From positions 1 through 64,000 of the forward strand of contig JASJOG010000563.1 of assembly GCA_030142905.1 (NCBI GenBank): a DNA stretch of 64,000 bases. The letters run 5' to 3'. The position numbers were made by a program, and so were the translations under genes. Origin of the DNA: Heliopora coerulea (Eukaryota > Cnidaria > Anthozoa > Scleralcyonacea > Helioporidae). The notes below the pieces were generated by a model that saw only the letters and a list, made by a program, of their open reading frames with translations, did not search any database and was not told the origin of the DNA. Shown here one piece after another: positions 36,913-48,900 of the stretch. The first letter of the stretch is position 1. Each line of letters opens with the position of its first letter.

Positions 36913-39900
36913 CTAATTCCCTTGGTAGTTTTGGGCGGCTGGTGGTCTGTCTACACAACGTTCAGAAGAATTACGTTACACAAGGTTGGATGCTAGCCGA
37001 ACGTTTGTCAAGCTCAAATTCACAGAGAACGTTCCTAAGCCCAAAAATGACCAAGCGAAGGTTAATGTGCTGATTTGATCGACGAGTGTAAGTCATTTCT
37101 GAATTATCGTAAAGGATATTGTGCAGTAGAATTAGTTTTGCCGATGTAAACCTGAAGATTCGCAGCGTGTCATCGCATTGTACCTATCGCGAATCTTCGA
37201 ATTGTTTATCGTGATTAAATTTCGATCCAGGTGAAGCGTAAGTCGCCTTCTGACCAGCTCAACCCAAGATATGGATGATTTATATATTTTAACCCAAACG
37301 AAAACTGTCCTTCAAATTTATAAACAATAACCAAACGATCCTCGTTGGCTTCACGTGGCATATTCAAGTCAAAAGCTTATAACTGGAAGCCTTTTTCACT
37401 TCTCTCAACGTTAACGAGGCATTGAGCAATCCTTGAAATATAGAGAAGGTAAAGTTCTGGTATGACTCAGTGAACAAACGACATAGCGAACGAGCCAATC
37501 GAACGAACCTCCAAATCAACTTACTTTGAGGGATGATTTGCGTTGTCATTTCGTTGGGTCCTTGTGGTCTTAGTAGGAGAACAGATTGGCCAGGTGAATG
37601 GGAAATGACAGCGGGCGAGACGGAACGTACATGGTTGACAGGTGGGTGAGGAAGTGAAACCGAGGTTGGTGGGAAGTTGAATTGGGACTGCGACAGGGAA
37701 GGCGACGTTATTTGGGGAGGACTTTGTATCATCTGGACAGGTGGACCAGGACCTGGCACAAAGGAGAACGAATAACTAAGACACAATAGAAGGGGGAAGA
37801 GATGTAACAGATGAGAACGTAAATAACCCACTGATCTGTAGAGGAGACTGAATTGACCAACCCATGTCAGAAAATGAAGCCCGAAGTAGATTGCGACCGC
37901 CATTGCGAAGGGACAAACTGTGCGACTTCTGTATCGTCCGCACAGGGTTTTCTGTTGATAAAGCTGTCTATTGATCTACGAAGTCGTCCCATTTTGCCAC
38001 ATGGAGAATCAGGAAATATTTTTGAAAGTGCTGGGCAAAAAGTTTTACAACTTTGGTGCCCTTAGTAATGGCGCGGATCAAATTTTGCTGGCTTAACTTT
38101 CTGGGCCTTTCAAACAATAAGATGCTCGATCCAGTCTTCTCTAGAGATCAGTGGAATAACCCTAAACAAGAAGAGACACGCATAGCATCTTGTTTATGGC
38201 AAACGTTAAACGTGAAATTAACCACTTGATAGCAAATTTTCCCACCTTTGCCGTTCGCCATTACGTCAACGTGAGCAAAATTAAACAGTTCTTTTCTGTT
38301 TTTAACGATTTAGTCGAAAATTCGGGAGAACTTGGACAGAAATATCACTTACATATTATATACGATGGAAGTCAGATATTATTCTGTTTCAAACATCACG
38401 ATCGCAGTACTTTTTCTTCGTTATAATCAGAGCAAAGCGGATCAACTCAACTATTTGTTTATTTGTCTTCATCGCCAGCTCACAGTGTTTCCGAACTACT
38501 TTAATATGAAAAAAGCAATGTGTTTTGTAGACCAAATGCTTCTAGAAAAGTAACGTAATGTTTACTGTGAAAATATTTCATGCATTCACGCCTGACTGCA
38601 AACTGGAACCTGATGGTATCCGTTTCCCTTAAAAGTGATGCTTAACGATTATTATTGCATAAACAACGGAGGTCTGAGCAAGACAGACTTTTACTAAATA
38701 GCCTGTAGCACAAAAAAAAAAAAAAAACCAGCACAAACAACGCGCGTCAACTGTAACACAGAACGTAAGCAACTGCAACCAAAGAAATGGCGAAAATACC
38801 ACCACCAACCCCAACAACAATAACAACAACAAGAACAATAACAACAATAACAACAAAAATAACAAGAATAACAACAACAACAATAACAAACAGCTACAGC
38901 AACAAGAGCCGCAACAACAACAAATGCACCACCGCCAAAACTAGCAGAACAATTTTCACGGAAACATTAAGACTAACAGTATCAATGACAACAGTAATAA
39001 CAGCACAATTATCAAAAAAAATAAATAAAAATAAAAAAAAAAACGCCACAATGAATAACCGTGTTTAACTTCGTGGCATTAAGATCAAAGGCCAGCACAC
39101 CACAACGTGTTGTCCTCGAATAAATCAAGTTTCAAATTCACTGCTTTTTATGGCTCGATTTCACGTTACTTTCTAAACATTTCTGTTTTTTCTACGTTTA
39201 AATTTCAGTTTGTTTACCATAGTAAACTGAGCCATCAGCGTACGGCGCCGCCCCAATTGGAACCATCATGGGTGGTTGACCGTGCGGTACAGGTTGTAAA
39301 AATACAGGGTGAGGTTGCAAGCCTGCGTGACGGAGGTTACCAGGCGGTATGTAAGGCATACTTGAAGGTGGCGGCTGCGGAACAATCTGTGCGACTGGCT
39401 GAGCATAAAATGGTTGTCCTGTAGCACTGGAAGCATTCACGTAGTTAGGATGCTCAGTAAAGTCTCCCCTAGCTCCTAGAACAGATCAGAAAATAAAATT
39501 TCTTGTAGTTGATACATATCAGGACATGAAGTCGTACTTGAAGAACTAGGCGCGACCTAAGAAGCGAGGAGACATTTTTCTTTTAGAACACAAAAGAAAC
39601 AAATAACTCCAAGGGGCCTCTTGACGCCGTTGTGACTTCATACTATACACAATCAAAATCATAACCAAAATAGTAATAATCATAATCAAAACAATAGGAA
39701 AAATGATAATAATAATAACAAAAATGATAATAATCAATCAATCATAATAATAATCATAAATAATTAATAACATAAAAATGTTCAGGACTTCCAAGGAAAA
39801 CTTATGAACGATATAATAAGTTCACATTAATAATAATGACAATGATGATTGTGATTTAGTTAAGTTATATGAGTACCTCTTGCTCTGGGACCATGTCTTG

Positions 39901-39994
39901 AATAAATATTGCCAGGGGGGTATTGAGAGACCGAGTGAGGTTGGCCCGGAAAAGGAGACGGTGTTCCACCGCTTGACGGAGTGCTGCTGGATCT
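36913..39994 (-). CDS. ATXN2: Ataxin-2 proline/glutamine-rich C-terminal exons
   Basis: Exons 39994-39877 (RSSSTPSSGGTPSPFPGQ), 39475-39218 (HGQPPMMVPIGAAPYADG), 37752-37525 (PGPPVQMIQSPPQITSPS) and a proposed last exon 36950-36913 ending NYQGN then TAG. Low-complexity, disordered, matching the family's character but not its exact sequence. If the donor at 39217 were skipped, the protein would end YYGKQTEI instead. Confidence 0.75.
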
Positions 39995-42900
39995 CTGGTG
40001 GAAAATTGGCGAGGGATAAGTTAAGTAATATTTCAAGCATGAGTTGGTGTTCTTCCTCCGATTTCTAGATACCCTGAAACGAGTTGAAAAACGCGGCGAA
40101 GCCGAGTTTTTTTTAACGAGTTTCGAGGTATCTAAAAATCGGAGGAAGAACACTAATCGAGTGTTTGAAATTACTTCTCAAACGAACCATTATTTTAGGC
40201 GAAAATCCAGCCGAAAGTTGGAAAAATTCAGCTGTAATCTTCCTCCGATTTCTAAATACTGATTAATTATGTATTTCTTTTGTTTTTGCTTTATCAGTTA
40301 TTAATTAGTTTGAAAAAATCGTTCAAACACTCATTAATAATTCAACAGGAAAATACAAAAGAAAATCGTAACCGTTTCGTGTCATTAAAAATTATAAAAA
40401 CACGCTTGAGCTTCTCTTCCAATTTTTGCCGCCAGCAAAACACTAATTTTTCAACTTTCTTCGTGAATTAGCATATTAAGGGATTCGTTTTTTAAGTAAT
40501 TTAGAAAGCTCGCAGTACGTGCTGTATCGGATCTAATACACTCAGCTATTACCTCGTGTTCTTAGTCCGATAAAGCACTCCAGCTCGTTTATTAAATATT
40601 AGTTAAAGGTACACACAAATATCAGGATTTATACGCTTGCAGAGGTACATAAAATGCCAAACTTCTCGACATTATTCTTCTAAAATTTCTCAATTTATCC
40701 AAAACGACTCAAAAACATTGGCTTAGAAAGCAAGAGTTACAAAAAATTTGGATAGTTTTATAGAAATTCAAGATGTGACAGTCTACGTCATCTTTCATGA
40801 TACGTTTCCAGGAAAATGTATTTTGACGTCATTTTCATCTTTGCGTCGTCGTCAGATCTGATGAGAGTTTCGAGGGTAATGAGTAACAAACAAATACATA
40901 AAGTTACGCTTTAAGTGACAGCAGTCTTCTGCGAATTGTCACGCAAAGTGTACAAAAGAAGATACAAAAGTTCAGGACATTCCAGGACATTTACGAATCA
41001 TAAAATTTGTTCACATTGAACTTTACTCACCGGACTTGGGGTACTTCGTTTTACAGGACGGAATTCCTGCGCATTTGGATTTAAACTCGACTTCACCTTC
41101 ACCTCCGGGCTTTTTGAAAGAAAAACACCACCAGTTAAACACCAGATAAATACAAACACACGCCTACGTGCACATACAACATGTCCTTTCACCATACACT
41201 CACCAGCACGCTTCCACATTATCATTATTATTATTATTAAAACTTTATTTAAAGAGGGTAAAAAACACCTTACAGTCGAGAGACTGAGAAACCTGTGGCC
41301 CTCCAACAATAATCTAATGACAAAGTGTAAATACGTAAGAAATTTTAAAAAAATGCAAAGGGTTAACATATAAGTACCCTAATGAATTACAAGCACACAT
41401 CTACACACTACTGTACACTTAAACCTACACAACGTCAAACACACACCGTCTCACACGTACCTCTAAGATGGACCGTCAAACGTACCTAAGTGTTCCTTAA
41501 TAATCTTCAGGAACACCTAAACGCGATAAATCTCCGACACGTGCTCATACAACTACGTTTACTACTTACCTGTTTGACTCTGTTTTCGACTTCGTTTCTT
41601 CAGCCGGCTGAGGCTCTAAAATAAAAATCAAAGTCAAAAAAATTCAGGAGGCAAACCCGATGATTTGATAGATCACGAATAAACTACTCGCTATGAAACC
41701 AAAAAACTGGAACGCTTTTGCATTCATATCTGTGCCGGTTCATGCAAGAGGCTGGGCAATTGTAGTAAGGTAATTAAATACCAAGTTATTACATCTCTTC
41801 TCAAACCTTCTGTTTCCTTTTCTTCTTTTTTCTTTTCTTTTGATACTTTTTCATTTTCCTCCGCATGTTCTTTCCCCTTGGTTCCGCTTTCCTTGGGCTT
41901 TTTATCAGAAAGCTAGAAAGAAACATTACAAAACGCATCTTGTTCCTCTGAAAGTTTCAAACATTAAGAACTCATTAGGTAAATGTCCAATCGGAAGTCT
42001 CAGTTCAATTAATTTGAGTAAGTTCATTCATTTTGGATTAGCAAGCTCATTCATTATGGATTAGCAACTCTTGAACAGATCTTTGTGTGACTTAATATCA
42101 TAGGATTAACTCTCAGACATTTTAGGCCCTATCTACACGATAAGATCATCGGATACAACTGTTTGTTGTGATGTATGCAATTAACTCTATGACTTCTTCA
42201 GGAGTGACTGTGACATTAGGGAGCCAATTGTAAGCAAGATCTGTACCGTTGAGACAACATTACATACTCCGGATGAAAAATGGTATGCGACAAATCATAT
42301 CGTGTGAATTGGCCCTTGCGTTTACTTCAGATCAACCAGGAAGAGAGGGCGCCTGGATCGATTAATCGCAACGAATTTCACTCACAAGAAATACTTGTCC
42401 AGTCTGCTCCGCCAGCGAGAACTATTGAGCAGCGGCTAGGCGTGCGATTTTTAGCTTGCACTGCCAATGAACTTTTTGCAAATTTGTCACTTCGTTGAAG
42501 AATGAAGAAAATCGAACGCAGAACCGTTCTTAAATAGGCAATGCGACAGCTGAAAAAAATCGATAAAAAACCTTCAATAAATCCAACGAGCTACATTTTT
42601 GTGGACAAAAGTTCGCTGTTATCACCCATGGAACCACTGTGCAACTTTTCCTCTGCACAGACGACGCGACCTTTTAAAATCTTAGTCAAAAACAGTCGAA
42701 TACTTAACGAAGGATTTGACTGGTTGAACTTGCGAAGAATTTGGCATATTCAACGAGTTAAAGAGTTAACCACCATTGTCCAATAATGAAGCTAAATTTT
42801 ACCTGGAAATTCACACTAAATTCTTTAAGTTCTTCGACTTCCTTTCTTGGTTTCGACTGGATAGTAGTGGTGACAGGAGACTTAGGAGGACCGGGATCTT

Positions 42901-45900
42901 CAGGAGGATCGGTGGAGACACTTGGAGTGGCCTGGTTATCAGGAGGTTTGGTAGTACTGGTTTCCGGTTTAGCCGGAGTAACATTTTGTGCAGGTTCTGG
43001 GTCTTTGACCACATCGCTAGATACTACCAAATGTAAAATAACTACATAAATACAGACTTATACAAGTAAAAATTTAACATAAGCAAGTAATCAGTCAATC
43101 AATAAATCAGACAATCAATAAACCAGACAATCAATAAATCAATCAATCAATCAATAAATCAACCAAACAAACAAACAAACAAAATAAGTGAGCCAACAGA
43201 CAGACAAGCTGATTGCTCATTACTTGTTCTGTTAATACATGTTGTTTAACAAACATGTTATTTACAGACATGTTTAATGTTTTACAAACAGCCTGGTTTT
43301 GATGTGAAAGAGCTTTGCAGTAAAGGTACAACAACACATTTAGAGTCCTTTTAATTTTTCAAAGATTAAGGCTTCTTGAGTACTATGCATCTGTAAATCT
43401 TAACATGTGATTGGTACCTTCAATTTTGCTCTCTGGTTTGCACTCCACAGGCGTCTCTGCCTCTTGTTTGACAATTTTTTCCTTAGCCTGAAAGACATCC
43501 ACAGGTTGTTAAGTTGAGATTTCTGAGACACAACAAGAATAAAAGTGTACCACCATTTCAATTATAATTACCTGCATCTTTGGCATTTCTTCAACCTGGG
43601 TACTCTTATCTTTAAACAGAACAACATTCAAGAATTTACTTCATAACTTAAACTATGTAAGATTTTCCACCACTTAAAATACAAGATACATTTTCAACAG
43701 CATTCACTGTCTTTTCACCATCATTCACTGTCTTTTCATCACCATTCACTGTCTTTTCAACAGCATTCACTGTCTTTTCATCAGCATTCACTGTCTTTTC
43801 ATCACCATTCACTGTCTTTTCAACAGCATTCACTGTCTTTTCAACAGCATTCACTGTCTTTTCAACAGCATTCACTGTCTTTTCAACAGCATTCACTGTC
43901 TTTTCAACAGCATTCACTGTCTTTTCATCACCATTCACTGTCTTTTCATCACCATTCACTGTCTTTTCAACAGCATTCACTGTCTTTTCAACAGCATTCA
44001 CTGTCTTTTCACCACCATTCACTGTCTTTTCATCACCATTCACTGTCTTTTCATCACCATTCACTGTCTTTTCATCACCATTCACTGTCTTTTCAACAGC
44101 ATTCACTGTCTTTTCATCACCATTCACTGTCTTTTCATCACCATTCACTGTCTTTTCATCACCATTCACTGTCTTTTCATCACCATTCACTGCCTTTTCA
44201 TCACCATTCACTGCCTTTTCATCACCATTCACTGTCTTTTCATCACCATTCACTGTCTTTTCATCACCATTCACTGTCTTTTCATCACCATTCACTGTCT
44301 TTTCATCACCATTCACTGTCTTTTCATCACCATTCACTGTCTTTTCAACAGCATTCACTGTCTTTTCATCACCATTCACTGTCTTTTCATCACCATTCAC
44401 TGTCTTTTCATCACCATTCACTGTCTTTTCATCACCATTCACTGTCTTTTCATCACCATTCACTGTCTTTTCATCACCATTCACTGTCTTTTCATCACCA
44501 TTCACTGCCTTTTCATCACCATTCACTGTCTTTTCATCACCATTCACTGTCTTTTTATCACCATTCACTGTCTTTTCATCACCATTCACTGTCTTTTCAT
44601 CACCATTCACTGTCTTTTCAACAACATTCACTGTCAATCTTCCCCCCCTCCCCCATCACATCTCCTATTTACCATTATTGCATTATTTCTGTTTTTACTC
44701 CATTGCATCTCTTTCATTTCTTTGAAACTTTCCTCCTTTTCCCTCTGCTCTCAGATTTTATAGCTTAGTGGATACCAGAATACACAAACAGGCTAGATGT
44801 CTACATGTAGTGTAAGAAGGGTTCTGAGAATCTATGGTAACTAAATCTTTCGCTTGCTTTATAACTCCATTGTTACCATCCTCTCTTCCAATTTATCTCC
44901 TTTATTTTTTCCTTCACTTCCTTTATTCCTTCCTTCCACTCCTTTTCCTGCTCTTAACTAACTCCTCTCTCCCAAAAATGCACAAATACTTTTCATTATC
45001 TATCCTATTGTCTTTTTCCCTCCTTCCTTTCTTTCATTTCTCTTCCCCTCCTTTTGTTATGCTTTTACTTCCCACCTACATCCTTCCATCATTTCTATTC
45101 TTTTCCTTTTTGTTAACTATTCATTTTCTTTCACTTCCCTATCTCCACATGCCATTTGTAACTTTCCTTCTTTCTTAACCAACATCAAACCATAAACATT
45201 CAATTTTATGAACAACACTCACTAGGTTCCTTCACTGAGGCAGGGGAACTAGAACCTTCCCGCTGCATTTTCTGAGGCCGCTGCTCTCGGTCAGGTCTGT
45301 CTTGGTTAGGGTTTCTCCAGTTCATTGGAGTAGACTTGTCATGTCGGTTTCTAACAACAGCACTGTAAAGTGCTTCTTCTGACCTTCCACTGTCCAAACT
45401 TCTCCTTTCATATGGGCTTTCCTAAATAACAGCACATAAAACACAAGTTTACAGCCCCCAAGAACTTCAAGTACCTTTCTTACCAGTAATCAAACTGTGA
45501 AAATAATTGGTAAAACTTTATAATTCACTGAATTTTACCTTAAAAATTTCTTCTGCTTTCTGTGCTGCAAATTTTTCCTTTTCTCTATATTCAGGTGTAT
45601 CACTTTTTTCAAGTTTTGTTCTGTGATAAAATAAACAAACTTATTCACTAGCACACATGTATGCAAGTAAATCTGGGCCATTTTACTGAAGTCAGGGTAT
45701 CATCCTAACAAGTCTTGAAAAAGCAATTATTCTGAAAAATGTTTATATTTCGGGCCCAGACATCAGACATATATGTAAGTATAACCATGACTACTTTGGT
45801 TCAAGAACAAGCTAAGGACCAAAATTGACCTTTTAAGTACCAGTAGGTTGCCCATTGGGCAACAATCTTTTCAGATCTAGGCATTCAAGATACAATCTAG

Positions 45901-48900
45901 TCAACAAGTTTGGGTGTTATTGCTCAGTGGTAAAATGCAAAACAAGATGGCAGAAAATGTGAACATTTAATAACAAATGGATTGGCTGTATAATTGTACC
46001 ACTTCTTAACCAGAAATCTCAAACTGAGATTATGATTTTTCAGGTCTTAATATCAGTTCTCCAAGAGGTTGGCAGCTTAAAATGTGATTGTCCAATTAGT
46101 GAAACCATCTTTTGGGATTTGGTCATCAGTGTTAAATTTTGGTCACTTCTGATGACTGGACAACTGTAAACTTCAAACCCTGCAAGCCATTTGCAGGGCA
46201 ACAGAGGGTACAAAGAAAAATTCCCCTCATTTCATCTTTAGTTTCATCTTATGGCCTTGCACAGTCCCATCAAGGAAGCTACACATTCACCTTGACCAGA
46301 TGGTCATGCTTATGTTGCATATAAATAATTAAGGTTAATATTTATGTAATATATGAATCACAACACTTTAATAACATTTCATGATTAGAGTTTGCTTTGA
46401 CAAATTTTGACAATAACCAAGACATTATTATACATGAAATTATCAATACAGCTGTATTATGTAGTTAGGTGTCACATGACTCACGTGTATTCTGCCATGT
46501 CTTCATTGTATGTAGACTTTACCCCATACTGTAAAGAAAAAAAATTCTGATGTTTCTCGAAACTATTAAACTTCACAAAAACTTGAGCAGTGCTTCTAAA
46601 ACATTTTCCAGTGATTAAATTCATAATGGTTGAGCTGATGGGTAAGAGTAAGCAAGATATAATTTGTGTGTAATAATAGCTGTTTAATATGTTCTAAGTT
46701 GGATTTTGAATATTCCCTGCTTTAAATTAATTAGGGTAGATAGTTGATATAATGGCATGAAGTCAGTCTTCTTTCATGCTATTATAACATAAACCAATTT
46801 CATTCATTATAACAAATAAACATTAATTAAACTATTATTATAATTATAATGGGTAATTAAATTTGTGATCATTATTATTAAGACAATTGAATCTTTGCTA
46901 ACTTTTCATCAAGTATACATTTCTCTTACCTTCTTCTCATTTACAATAAACATTTGATCTGCACTCCAACCATTAGCCTATACAAGTGTTTGGAAGTGGT
47001 TAATTGGGAATTAGAATGATCCTTAATTCTTAATCAATAGCTAGAAAGTAATTCTATATATTACTGGCACAACTTTAATCTATACAGTAGTATTTTCTTT
47101 TGGAGAATCTGATATTGCACAAGTTTTACTGCTCTTAACCTATTTAACAATTACACACCCTGAGCATTCAAACTATGAGGGTCATTTGTAAACGTAAGCC
47201 TTATGTTAGGAGCACATTACAGCAGATAAAAGGTCAATTTCTACTCATGATTCTCCATATAAATTGATTTTCTTGATGAACTCAGTAAAGAAACCAAGAA
47301 AAAATAGAACAATATGTCTTATCAAGATACAAAAACTATCCATGTACCTAACTGTTTACGTTCTCCCTATAAATGTATGAGAAAACCATACCATTGTATG
47401 AGCACCTTCCAAGCCAGGAGTTTCCAATGATCCATCCATGTCTCCAGTAGGAACCCATTTCTTAAAATAACCAATAATTATTTCACGACAAAAACTAACA
47501 ATACAGTACCAACTACATGTTTTTTAACTTTGTTTCAATGTGTTATGTAAGTAAAAAGGATATACAACATAGAATGGGACACTCACTAATTGTATAGTAC
47601 ATGAAGGTTTGTTTAATCTTTTCAAAGCTCTGTGTAGTTGTTTGTGTGACTCGTTTGACTAGTTTTATATGGCATTTTTCACTTGATGCAGACTGTAATA
47701 TACACAATATTCTTACAGGTTATTTCTATGTACACAGAAATTACATGGAACTTTACACTCATGAAGATGTTAAAAAGGCTGTTGGTGGCATTATAAGCAC
47801 AATGTTAAACAGACCTCAAGCTCTTTCTGTGGTTGACCATTCATTTTTTTGGCAACGGCACTATCTGTTTTAAATGTATCTGAAAGAAATAAACTCAGAT
47901 GTAAGTTGCTTGACTTGCCACAGATAAGAATGAAAGGTTATTTTCCTACATCAATAATTATTAAATCCAAAAATGGATAAAATTTCAAAAAGAACAAAAA
48001 ACCTATTACCTTTTTTCCAATAACATGCTTCCAAATCCACATCCTTAAACTCAACCTTGGACCAGTCTTTGCGGTTTATTACAAACTGTTCAAACAGATC
48101 CTTTTTTGTTTGAACTGTATCCTACAAAAGTGTGAATGTATGGGTTAGCTACAATAAATTAGCATAACAATCCAAGAAAAGCTAGAACAACATACCACAA
48201 TCCCATTCTGGTGTGCTTCACCCACTTGGCTAGCCTTTCCAAGAACCAAACTACCCTGTTCATGAAGAAAAGATATCTCTTAGTCTCCTTAAGAATTAAT
48301 CATAAAATCAATCAGGCCCTAGTCAAATAGAAATGCCAAACACATTTTCCATGGGAGGGAAAGGTGTTTCATCCAATCAGGGTTCACAAAAATTATACTG
48401 ATGGAGTTAATCTTAGTACTTATGAAATAAATTACAGCAGGGGAAACACTTATGTAGTTTGGTTTATTTAAAGGGTTCAAATTAATTATTGAAATACAGT
48501 GTATTTTTTCTGGAATTTACAGCTCTAATATAAAGATAATACCATAATCCTAATAACAACAGCAATAGATTTGTTAAGCAAACATCCAGCATTAAAGTTC
48601 AGTTATTCCTGATTTACATAAAATAAGCAGAAATATCTCATCATGTACTTCCAAAACTTCTAGTTAGTGATAGAAGTTTTGGATGTATAAGCCATAATTG
48701 TAGCAAGGAAATACCATGGAAGGATTCCCTTGCATGTTCCAATTTAGTGGTGGTGAAAGAAGTGATAAGCAGAGTTTTAAATAAGTTGAGGACATTTCTC
48801 CATTCACATGAGATACTACAATCCACGAAACCTTTTTCTGTCCATCATATTCAAATTTTATTCAAATTATTTTGCTGCTTTGTTACAGTATTTACACTTG

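Noticed and set aside
43648..44637. 329-codon open frame, minus strand, as a repeat protein gene
   Set aside because: It is a 21-bp minisatellite inside ataxin-2 intron 12; 21 is divisible by three so the frame stays open automatically, and no start context or pyrimidine tract supports it.
47601..47873. 90-codon plus-strand frame
   Set aside because: Shadow of the ataxin-2 exon 47815-47879 and its intron.
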